A stretch of 64,000 bases of DNA, from positions 682,001 to 746,000 of the forward strand of contig BDDD01000314.1 of assembly GCA_001972305.1 (NCBI GenBank). The letters are read 5' to 3'. The stretch comes from Cephalotus follicularis (taxonomy: Eukaryota > Streptophyta > Magnoliopsida > Oxalidales > Cephalotaceae). This document shows, in pieces, positions 46,770-57,480 of this stretch. A model generated the notes under the pieces. The model searched no databases. It had not been told where the DNA came from and was given only the letters and a program-made list of their open reading frames with translations. The translations under genes and the position numbers were made by a program. Each line of letters opens with the position of its first letter. Position 1 is the first letter of the stretch.

Positions 46770-47455
46770 AGATCGAGGACTTTAAACCTCCTATTTATTC
46801 TTAAGGACATTGAACCTCTGTTCTATTGAGGACCTTAAACCTCTATTCTTTCGAGGACCTTAAACCTCTGTCGCATGAGCAGGTAGAGGACATTTAACCT
46901 CTTAAGGCACGGCAGGCAGAGGACATTTAACCATCCATGCTCTACTCGGCTGGTATAAGTAGGCAGTGGACATTAAACCATCAATGCTCTACTATGCCTC
47001 CCAAAATAAGAGCAGGCAGAGGACTTTCAACCTTCTATGCACTACCCTATCACAATGAGTAGGCAAAGGACTTTTAACCTTCTATGCTCTACTATACCAT
47101 CCTAAAATAAGAGCGGTAGAGGACATTGAACCTTCTTGTAGGTAGAGGACTTTTAACCGTCTACATCATTCTTGTCAGTATGAGTAGGCAGAGGACATTT
47201 AACCTTCTTGCTCAACTATACCCTACTAAGGCATGAACAGGCAGAGGACATTTAACCATCTATGCTCCACTCAGCAGTTATAAGTAGGCATTGGACATTG
47301 ACCCATCTATGCCCTACTATACCTCCTAAAGACCTTTATCCTTCTATGATAATCTTGGACATTTAACCTTCTATATAATACAGAGGACATTTAACCTTCT
47401 ATATATATTCCAGTTCGTTTAACCTCCTATTATATTCCAGGTCATTTAACCTAGC
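46770..47455. repeat. Minisatellite, GAGGACATTTAACC core
   Basis: Roughly 18 copies of a core GAGGACATTTAACCTTCTAT, spaced first about 25-35 bases and later about 50 bases. Longer units also contain ATGCTCTACTATACC and AGTAGGCA. Confidence 0.88.
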
Positions 47456-47639
47456 CTTAAAGGCTTCCAAATTTGGTATAGACTATGAGCTTGAAGCTCT
47501 AACCTTCAGCACGAGGTATACTTCTAGTGCGAGGTCGGTTTGGCAGCCATAAGACATGTCTGTCTGATAGTTGATTTCATTGGTCAGCTCGGAAGCCTTA
47601 AGGACAGGTCTGCTCGGCCGTTGATAGTATTGAACCGAA

Positions 47640-48260
47640 ATGTTTATGCATCGACGTGTTATGTGTGCGTCAATGGTTCGTGTCGACCTGGTGTGCTACT
47701 TAACTCGCCAAGGGAAGGAAACACTTACGCGTCGACAGATTATAAACTCGCATCAACATATTGCACTTATTAGTGCATAAACGCAAGGAAACACATTGCG
47801 CGTCAACAGCTTGCCCTCAAGGCATCGACTAGTTTCAATAGGCGTCGACAAAATACTGTCAAGGCATTGACAACTCGTTCTAGCCAGGGCATGGACAGCT
47901 AGGCTTACCCAGGCCATCGACAGCTAAGCTTAGGCTTTGACAGGATACTCTTAAAGCGTCGACTGAGCCTTAGGCATCGAAAGAGCACTCTCAAAGAGTC
48001 CCCTGCATTTTCAAGGCGTCGACTGCCACCACAGAGCATCGGCTGGTAGAAGAAAACATGACTATCAACACAAGGTGTTGACAGCTTGTGTGGGGCATCA
48101 ATAGACGTACATAAATCATCGACTGTGATCATTGCTCCCCTCAAAACGTCAACTGCACGCTCAAGCAACAACGCTCAAAATGCCATTAAGCGTCGACGGC
48201 AATTCTTACCATGCCATTAAGCGTCAATAGCCCGTTTTAGGCGTCGACAGATGGCTTTCA
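47640..48260. repeat. Long GTCGAC array
   Basis: The longest array: GCGTCGACAG, GCGTCGACTG and GGCATCGACAG forms plus many TpG/CpA decay products such as GTCAAC and ATTGAC. Confidence 0.78.
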
Positions 48261-48738
48261 AGGCCGCAACGCTTTAACAAAAGCTTCAACGGCTTGGCCA
48301 CGGTAGGGGGATTCGTCGAACAGCTCCAAAACAAAATCCATTTCAAAGCATGTGTAATAGTATATTGTACTTGGAATTTCGGTGGCTGGGTTGCAGATTT
48401 TGTGGTCCTGCGGCAATTAGGAATTCTGCTGCAATCGACGAACCGTCAGCCTCCACTTCATTTACAATCTACTACAAGCACAGCTCCTTCCTCCTCGGTT
48501 GAACTCTTCCTCTGGTGCCATTGACTTCTCCTTCTCAGCTTCAACTGCTCACCGCTGCTGCCTTCATCGAGGCCATGAGGAGAGAAGATGAAATAATGAC
48601 AGAGAGTGCATCAACTCTCCTCTCTTGCTGCTTCTCTTCTTCTCCTCTTCTCCTCGCTACCTTCTCTCTTTTCACTTTTCTTTTCCTCCTTTATTTCTCT
48701 TTTCCCGTTTTCTGCCTTTTTCTCTTTCACGTGTGCTC

Positions 48739-48761
48739 CATATATATATATATATATATTA
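48739..48761. repeat. TA microsatellite
   Basis: (TA)n, absent or shorter in the related LTR ends at 42746 and 49850. Confidence 0.9.
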
Positions 48762-49046
48762 AAGCATCGTTTCCTCTTTTGTCCCTTTCTTCACAACAAT
48801 GTATCTCCCCCTTTTATTATTTGGTCAGGGCTCCATATGTTGTGCATTTTAGGTATCGATTGCTCCATATCGCCTATTTAATAAACACGACGACAATACA
48901 ATTATGAGGCCTTATAATTGCAGGCATTCCTTACGCAATATCTTTTATTGCTTTGGGCCTCTATTGGACTTTATTACAATGATACAGTATGCCACAATCA
49001 ACAACAATTATCTATACAATAATTACAATAAATTTGGGGCATTACA

Positions 49047-49670
49047 TGTGATGATACAATTTCCCGAGATTCACTAGGTTAAACATGTGATGATACAATT
49101 TCCTTATATCTTTTTCATGGTTCCATATTATTGCATCCTAGGGTCCATGGTGCTGCCATAGCTCTTAATCCAAGCGGTGCTCTTGTTCAACATCTCCAGC
49201 AGTAGAGGCTGGTCCTGCGACAAACCTCTGGCCTATAGCATAGGCTTTGCCCTGCAAGGTAGGTGCCAAACCCATGGGTTGTTTGGCTCGGTCTCCTTGT
49301 CTAGTAAGAGGTGAACTTGTGCTAGGGTGCCCTTGATGTTTCTGTCGGGAACCATTGCCCTACTGAAACCTCTTTCTGATCTAGACAGACTCTGACCTGG
49401 CTGATTCCCGGAGTCATACCGGTTACGAGGACACTCCGCTGCCATGTGGTCCATTGATCCGCACACCATGAATCTACTGTCCTTCCACCAACAATCATCT
49501 TAAACATGATTTGTACGCTGACAATATATACACGGACTAGGAGGAGCCTGTCCACTACCACTTGCAAGCCTCTGTTGACTTCCTTGCGAGGATGGGTCTG
49601 TTGTCTCCGTCGAGCATTACGACCTAGTCTCCCCTACCGGGAACCTCAAAACTGTCTTCCCAATTTTGAG
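49047..49670 (-). pseudogene. Second element C gag fragment (3' part)
   Basis: Aligns with 43050-43670. The second CCHC knuckle has lost its first Cys (FMVCGSMDHMAAECP), and a stop replaces a residue in the first. It breaks off at 49670 at a junction with LTR sequence. Confidence 0.82.
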
Positions 49671-50140
49671 CCGCTCCTTCTCGCTTCTTCTTCCCTATTC
49701 CTTTTTTCTTCTTCCTCCGTCGTTCTTCTTCTCTTCTTTCTTTTCTTCTCCTTTTCTCCCCACTACCTTCTCTCTTTCCACTTTTCTTTTCCTCCTTTCT
49801 TTCTCTTTTCCCATTTTCTGCCTTTTTCTCTTTCACGCGTGCGCCATATATATTAAAGCGTCGTTTCCTCTTTTGTCCCTTTCTTCACAATAATGTATCT
49901 CCCCCTTTTATTATTTGGTTGGGGCTCCATATGTTGTGCATTTTTGGTATCGATTACTCCAAATCGCCTATCTAATAAACACGACGAGAATACAATTATG
50001 GGGCCTTATAATTGCAAGCATTACTTACGCAATATCTTTTATTGCTTTGGGCCTCTATTGGACTTTATTACAGTGATACAGTATGCCACAATCTTCAACA
50101 ATTATCTATACAATAATTACAATAAATTCAGGGCATTACA
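49671..50140 (-). mobile_element. Third element C LTR fragment
   Basis: The CT-rich part and terminal 290 bases of the LTR, ending AGGGCATTACA. It is joined directly to gag sequence at 49670, in the wrong place for a normal element. Confidence 0.82.
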
Positions 50141-50179
50141 CTGCTTGCATTCTCTTTCTCATTTCGGCGCACCCGATGT

Positions 50180-51637
50180 GTTAGGGGTGACAAAAATTAG
50201 CAATGTGTATTATTACAAATAACAACATCACTTTCTTTCATATTATGTTTCTCTCTTTTTAATTATGTGCCCCGCACATAGTATGTATAAACATACTCCC
50301 ACTATGGCTTCTCTTTAATATATGAATAAGACAATACGGTGGTGAAATGTAAACCACTAATGTCAAATTAATATATACTAGTTATAAACTAGATTTTCCA
50401 CCAAGTTAGCATGTTTGCAGCATGCGTCACTTTTCCAATGATCAGGTGGGACTTGAATGCCCAGTTGTATTCCTATAGGACGATAAATTTCCCAGAACAT
50501 CCCGGAGTTTTGGTACGACCACCCTAATAGTCCCCGACTATTAGAATGACCCCGGTATGATTTCCAATCATCCCCTGGAACCGTGTACACCACGTCTATC
50601 ATCCGTTAATCGATTAACCAGTACTTTATCCACTCATCAGCATATGTGTCATGTATCCTAAGTCATTCTTAGCTCCTACCGTGACCTAGGGTTTGGAATA
50701 ATGTCATCCCCAGGTAAAGCCGCGATAACTATAAATTCATGTAAGCGTTGAGACTGTTGGTAGACTTCCCCGAAAATCCCATTTCCAGTCTTCCTATACC
50801 TGATCAGGGTTTTATGTCCTCAACGGGAATAAATATTATAGAGCCGATCACCCTTCATATGTGTGTGACAATCCCTTATTGCGCACGGGCCCATACATCT
50901 AAATGAAGCTCCCACAAGGCCCAAAGAGAACCCTTTTAGCAGCATGTGGCTAGTGCTGGGGAAGGTAAAAATCAAAGCCAAGCGGTTACAATATAATGCA
51001 TGACAGGTGCCCAAGTCTAACGATACAACGCAGTCCACGAATGGTCTACTAGTCACCATAGACTATACACTACTGAGACTATAGGAATCCTATTGACATA
51101 GGTATGACTTTCCAAATGGGTTTCCTATGGTGGGTCTGTTCAGTCTCATGCTCTCTAGCACAAACCCCGCATTAGTTTTAGGGTAAACCCAAATGGCAAC
51201 GAGATGGTCCATCTCCCACACACAAGGGGATAAGCATAATACGACAAGTCTTTATGGTTCATCAATTGCCCTAATAAAGTGAACCTATGACTAGTAACGT
51301 TTTGTCAGAATGGAGTAAAGATCTCATTCTCATAACCTCCCAGGCATGAGATCCAACTCCTTTTACGACAAGGCACTATATATGTAATCAGTCGACGTTA
51401 ATCAACTGATCCATTAAAGATAGGTTGGGATATACATATATCGGGTTGCCATTAACAACAGAAATATGCACATCAACACCAAAGAGAATTTAGATTGTAT
51501 AAATAGAGAGTGTAATAGACACACACGCAGCCGCCTCGCAGCTTAAAGAGACATCTCTAGACGAGGAGCATATCTCATACACATATATATATTTATTCTG
51601 CCATCTTGTGGCTTGCAGGGACACCCCTATGCCAACA
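50180..51637 (-). mobile_element. Ty1/copia 3' LTR
   Basis: On the minus strand it starts TGTTGGCATAGGGG just after a polypurine tract and ends near ...CCTAACA; 1458 bases. It aligns inversely with 13465-14640. The left end is inferred from the TG/CA rule, since no target duplication can be matched. Confidence 0.72.
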
Positions 51638-51893
51638 ATCTCCCACTTGGCCTTCAAGCGACGAAGACCAATAGCCTAAGCCCATCGTACTTCCACTGTC
51701 GCTAGAGTACTTTGATGCTCATGGTTTTGGTCAGTGGGTCAGCTAAAATTTTCTATCATTGCAAATCTCTCTAATATAACATTCCCTCTGTATATGATTT
51801 CGTTAATCACATAATCTAATGATACTGTAGCTTTATATGTCTAGAGCGGTAATAAGACCTGGGTTCCATAGCCTGTGCAAAGGCCCCCCATCG
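51638..51893 (-). pseudogene. Ty1/copia pol C-terminus and polypurine tract
   Basis: Minus strand: residues like KYIRLQYH and NLADPLTKTMSIK, the usual end of copia RNase H, with several stops. CCAAGTGGGAGAT then lies against the LTR. The copia frame continues at 57481 after an inserted LTR. Confidence 0.75.
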
Positions 51894-53229
51894 TTATCTA
51901 TAATGCCTGAGTTTTTTTTTTCTCACAAAATGTAATCTTATTATGGAATTAATGAGAATGGTGAAATTCTTGAATTTGATGATGTTTTCCCTTTATAATG
52001 TCGGGTTTTGGAAGTAGGACGATAAGGAAATGTTTAGGGCATTTAGTATTGAAGTGGTAATTATATTACCAAAAATGGTTGATAAAGCCAATTTTTAATG
52101 CACGATAGTAAAGCCCAGTGTTCGCATTATTATTACGATTGTTTTCGTGGGGGCTAGAATATTTAATATTGCAATTTGCAGAATAAACGGGACCCGGACC
52201 TTAATATTTGTTTGTAAATAACAATAAAGAATGAAGAAAGAAACAAATAAAGAAGGAAAAATTGAGACACGGGCGCATGACCCCATACAAAATGAAAAAG
52301 CAAGAGACACAGGGAGAGAGAGCGGGAGAGAGAGCGCATAACAGATGGAGATAAGGCACATCGGAGAATTACGGCGTCGGGGGAAGCATCGACTGGACCT
52401 GGCGGAGACGACAAGCGGCCTGAACCCTTCCCCATGGCAGTAATTTCTTCTCTTCTCTCTTTTTCTTCTCTTCCTTCCCACCACTGTGCGCATTGATCGT
52501 GCATTTTTTGATGACGTTAGCGTCGCGAATGGAGTAGATTTTGGTCTAGAAGGCCAGCTCTGTCCATTTTGATTACCGTTGAGGAGTATTTCAGCGAAAA
52601 TCAGCCAAAATTAGTTGACTGAGTCGACTCACTGCTACCTAAGACACGACGTTTAGCACCGAGTCTCGCCGAGTCTAGGGTTGTGATGTGTTGAACTGAT
52701 GATTGTACGACATTTTTGGGTGGTGATTGGACCTATTGAAGTCTGGTGAGTTGACTCAGTGAGTCGAACTCATTGTCGGCCGTGACACGGCGTTCGGCGC
52801 CGAGTCACAACGGGTCTTGAGCAGTTTTGTGTAGGCCGTTCAATGTAGAACCAATTTATGGGTGTTGCACAAGCCAGGTGAGTTGGCCAGAATCTGGCCG
52901 GCACTCCGGTGACGACATTGTTGGTTTCTGTGTATCGAGCGTAATGGAAATGTGTTGTACGTGCTCTGAGCGAGCTGGTAGTTGGTTCGGTCGTGAAGGG
53001 AGTAATAATCGACAATTTGCAGCAAATTGGAAATGTTCGACAATTGAGTCGGAAGCTCAACTATGCTTGCTACTACTTGAACTGGTAGGGTTTATGACAT
53101 GATTTGGAATATATAGTATGTATATCATGTCTAGATAGTGTTCTATGATTGCATGTTGATTTCGAAGTGAATTGACTATGAATTATGCTTATTCTGTTCT
53201 TGATTGTTCTTCTCAAAATTGCCTGCAAG

Positions 53230-53530
53230 CTATAAAGCGCCGACGCTTTGAATGTGATAGTCGATGCTTTAGGCTTAACTGTCGATGCTTTGTAGTCACA
53301 ATTGATGCTAAGTGAAGTGTTAATGCGTAAGGCTTCCATGCTACACGTTGACGCCATTGATATACATTGACACCTAAAGGACCGTTGTGATTGATAAGCA
53401 TGGTATGCACATTAACGCTTAAGGATACTGTCTACACGTTGACGTCTAGGTTATACATCGACGCCATAAGGACTGTTTTACACGTTAACACCATAGATAT
53501 ACATTGACGCGATCGATGCACGTTGACGCC
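53230..53530. repeat. Decayed GTCGAC array
   Basis: Forms such as GTCGATGCTTT, CGTTGACGCC, CGTCGACGCC and CATTGACGCC at 20-30 base spacing. Confidence 0.7.
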
Positions 53531-55904
53531 TTTATACACGTCGACGCCTTTATGTGATGTTTATGCATAAGTTAATGTTTAGTGATTGTGTAGTGATTGT
53601 TTAATGATTGTTTATTGATTGTGGATCCTTGAATTGCATATTGCTATTGCTATAGATGTTTACATCTATCCAGTATTCTCAAATACTAGTGTTTAAAGTG
53701 TTTTCAAGGATTTCAATAACTAAGTGCTATAAGCACCCTTTATTGTTAGTGTTACAAAGTATTTTATATAAATACTATTGTTCAAGTGTTTATCGAAAGT
53801 GTTCAAGTGTTTTCCAGAAAGGGAAAGTGAAAGTGTTTAAAGTGTTCAAGCGGTTCTCTGATAATGAGAACAAGTGATAAGTGAAAGTGTTTTTATTCCA
53901 TTGAGCTAATAGTGTTTTATTGTTTTCTCTACCAAAGAGCAAACTGTTACATTACATTATATATGTAATTTTGAGTGATTGATTGTGATTCAAGTGATAC
54001 CGATGGTTTAGTGAACGGAGTGTATCACTGACTATGGCGGTTAGCAGATGTGCCAGTAGTTGGCTCTAGCTTATTCACCCAAATTATCTACAATGCAGAT
54101 CGTGAGTATTAAATTGCCCGCCAAGTGCCAAAAATAAGTGTTTACATTTTCTATCATCATCGGAGTGCATGGTGGTAGTTAGGTGGTGTGCAGTCGGTGC
54201 TAGGAGTTAGCTACATGTGACACACACCCAGTGAGTTGTGCGGTATTTGTGATAAGTGATTGATTGTAGCCACTTGGCATTGTTCCATATATAATGACAT
54301 ATATATTATTATTTTCAAATGATAAACTATCATGCATGTTTACATATGTATATTCACATTCATGCATAACTACTACTTAGCCAAGTGAGGACGACGGCTA
54401 ATACCTACAATTTTAGATTGATGAAGGTAATTGGACAAGTGCCGCTGAAGTTATACTTGGAAGCTTCGTTGTGTTATGAGATTGTTAAAGTGAGTGAATA
54501 ATGTAATAATAATCATACTCCATTTGTTATATTTGCATTTCAGATATGTAACGTATAACTTGTGTTTGTACTTGTAAGCACCTAGTGTCACACCCCGTTT
54601 ACAAAAACGCAGCATTAAAGCGGTAAAGGCAATTAACACAAACATACAGCTCATGCAAAACCATAAAATTAAAACTTAATCTTAAACAAGGTACAAACAG
54701 TTGCGGAAGCACAATCCATAAGCTGTAAACCGTAACGTGTGTCCCATACCACACGCTACATCAATACAAGTCGTTAACCTAATCGCCCATAAAAACGGAG
54801 CGTGAAATACAGTACAAGTTTGAATTCTTTTAAGAACAGAACCAAAATAACAGTACAACTCAAAACCATAACCACTACAGTTTTGATGCACAACAGGAGA
54901 AGTAAAAAGAAGAAAACAACAACTGGATCTTCGCCCATGTCTGTCCGGCCAGTCCACGCATCAATCTGAAAAGTAGGGGGTTAGCCGTTATCCTCACTTG
55001 GCTAAAGCATAACAGCAGCTCAAGATTAAAATCAGTGCATGTCATGATATGAATGCATAAATGATGCAGTACAGTGGAGACCCAGTTTATACATATATGA
55101 AAATACGTATATCAGAACAGTAAAATATCAGTGTTACATATATAAGAAATATATGTATACAATAACAGTGCAGTAGTAACCCGGCCAGGGCTACGTCAAC
55201 AATCACAGTAGTGTCCGTAAAGGACCAGTAAACAGTACAGTACAGTATGTCCGCATAGGACCACAACAGTCAGGATGTCCACATAGGACTACAACAGGCA
55301 GTATGTGTAGCGCCGCCAACTCCTGGCCCCACGCTACACTCCCACTCCGGCCCCCACATCAGGCAACCGAGTGAGGCAACAATACAGTGAGTTACCCAGC
55401 CATACTCCTGGCCCCTAGGTCAACCCTCCACTAGTCGGCACTGGCAGTCCCTGCCATGCAACTAGTGGTTCAAGCACAATCACATAGCAATTCACAGAGT
55501 AACCAATGAATTCAGGCAGTACAGTACAGTAAACAGTAGTGATCGATTTGATCCACATCAGTCAGGTTATTTCCAAAATGTTTACAAAAGTGACACATTT
55601 GAAAATAGGTATTTTCTGTAGAAAATATCATCAATCAGTTTCAGTAGTGTAAAATGTTTACCAGTTCAGTTGAAAATACTTTATTTGGTCAATACATATT
55701 TTTGTACCCAAAATATCTTATTCCGAACACATGTATATATTTCTAAAGTTTTAATACATTAGAAATTGTGATCAACACACAAACAGTACACAATCAGGCA
55801 GTAAACAGTACATATGCAATGCATACATATGCTCAAATGAACCCAAATAGGAATTTGGATCGTTCCGTATCATCCGATGAAGAAATCTTCAAACAGTAGC
55901 AAAG

Positions 55905-56260
55905 ACGTCGACGTCTTTCCCAAAGACGTCGATGTCTTCCAGTCATGCGTCGAAAACCAAGCCTCAGTGTCAACTTGTTCTTCTACAGAAGGAACCTTAA
56001 ACGACAGCGTATCATCGAAAAGGCGTCGATGTCTAACTAAAAGGCGTCGATGCCTTTTTCATCAAAACCCAGGTAAGCAGCCTGGGTGTCGACGTCTTCC
56101 CAAGGAAGTCGATCCCTGTCGGTCAGTGTCGAGGTAAAACATAAAAGACGTCGATGTAATTATAAAGGAGTCGACGTTTTAGGGTCTGGATCCTCAAAAC
56201 GACAGTGTGTTTACATAATAGCGTCGATGTTATTGTAAAAGAAGTCGACGTCATTTCCGA
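55905..56260. repeat. GTCGAC array, ACGTCGACGT dialect
   Basis: AAGACGTCGACGTCTTTCC and relatives such as AGGCGTCGATG and AAGTCGACGT. Several copies contain two overlapping GACGTC boxes. Confidence 0.8.
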
Positions 56261-57021
56261 CAGTGTCGTCTTCTACCTCACGACTTATCAAACAGTAACT
56301 TTAACAACCCACCATCATGCATAACAATAGGTAAACATGGCAAGAAACCAACATGCAGATACTTAACACATACCTAACATGTCATGGCATCAAACCAGTA
56401 ACCAAAACAGTTCAAGAATCATGCATAAATTACACTCAAAATCATAGACTAAGCATGGATAATAACTTGAGATACAGTCATGGCTTTCCCCTACCTCTTG
56501 TCCCACGTTAGGAACAGGAAAGTCCACCCCTTTTTGTATCCAACAGGTCACAGCAACTCCAAGATTCTTCCCGTCGCTGCAAGCCACTAGCTCCCAAGCT
56601 TCCAAGCTCCAAGCAAGCTCAACAATGGTGGTCAAGGGAAGAAGTGTTTTCTCTCTTTACTTTCTGTTTCTTGACAGTCACAGCGTTTTAGCCAACCCAG
56701 GGATGAATAAGGAGGCATTTTATGCAGGTAAGTCCTCTCTCCTCCCTCCCAAATTCATTGCATGTACAAACAGTCCATTATCCCTCTTTCCCAAATCTGA
56801 CCCGTTTGTTTTGCAGGAGCAGGTATTGAAGGTGGCACCCTGGCCTGCATGCACCCCCATGTGTCATTCCTCTCCTTCCACTCTGATACATGCATGTCTG
56901 AAAACAAAAAGCATGTACAACACGTCTCTACCATGCACCAAGGCGCCTGCAGAAGGCCTCCACTTGATACCCTCTTGCACGTTTTCTGTCAGGAGGTAAC
57001 ATGCAAGACATTCGAACTTAA

Positions 57022-57150
57022 GACGTCGACGTCTTTCCCAAAGACATCGATGTCTTTGGTCCCGATCGAGGTGCATGTGCATGCAGTTACGTGAAACACT
57101 CTGTCAAAAAGGCGTCGACGTGTTTCATAAAGGAGTCGACGTCTTTCCTT
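57022..57150. repeat. GTCGAC array, ACGTCGACGT dialect, second cluster
   Basis: AAGACGTCGACGTCTTTCCC, AAGACATCGATGTCTTTGG, GGCGTCGACGTGTTT and GAGTCGACGTCTTTCC, 180-300 bases from the sense start. Confidence 0.8.
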
Positions 57151-57480
57151 CAAGACAGCGTCGTTTTAGCCCTTTTTAACATTCTTGACATATAACACCA
57201 AAACTCCAAAATAAGAAGGATTGGAAAACATCACCAAATTCGGAAAATCCATCATTTTATTAATTCCACAATTTAAGAGTACAAATACTTGTGAAATAAT
57301 AATACATGAAAATCTCGGGCGTTACACCTAGTATGGGTTGCGTGCATATATTTATAAATTAATCCGGTGTATCGTATGCTTCCGCAAAGTTTTAAATGTA
57401 TGAGTATTTTGTGAATGCTAGATTATTATAACTAATAACCATGTATGTTGTTAAAGTGGAAAACGGGGTGTGACATTATC

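Larger units (their letters stand above)
44969..49046 (-). mobile_element. Element C middle LTR, shared between two gag copies
   Basis: TGTCATGCCCCG to GGGGCATTACA. Without the inserted solo LTR at 45361-46100 and its 5-base duplication it is about 3.3 kb. Contents in plus order: AT-rich part, minisatellite (46770-47455), GTCGAC array (47640-48260), CT-rich stretch (48600-48740), TA repeat, terminal 290 bases. It is followed on both sides by element C internal sequence, so it joins two copies of the element. Confidence 0.88.
54586..57326 (-). mobile_element. Solo LTR, TSD CCTAG
   Basis: TGTCACACCCCG to GGGCGTTACA, flanked by perfect CCTAG at 54581-54585 and 57327-57331; 2741 bases. It carries the ACGTCGACGT dialect in two arrays and a clear acceptor-like CTACTTTTCAG/ATTGATG (minus, 54966-54968). 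As it lies inside another insertion in the copia element, it is the third layer. Confidence 0.95.
51899..57475 (+). mobile_element. Solo LTR split by another LTR, TSD TTATC
   Basis: It starts TATAATGCCTGAG (TG changed to TA) and ends CGGGGTGTGACA, flanked by TTATC at 51894-51898 and 57476-57480. Without the insertion and its duplication it is about 2.8 kb. Plus sense. It has TGAGTCGACTCA near 52620, a GTCGAC array (53230-53530) and an acceptor-like ATTTTAG/ATTGATGAAGG at 54416. It lies inside the copia RNase H region. Confidence 0.9.

Noticed and set aside
46770-47455. Regularly spaced repeats as a possible CRISPR array
   Set aside because: The repeats are imperfect, spacing changes along the array, the setting is a plant retrotransposon LTR and there are no cas genes.
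50920-51060. Small frames in the copia LTR with apparent membrane-like segments
   Set aside because: They are in non-coding LTR and broken in the inverted copy at 13465-14640.
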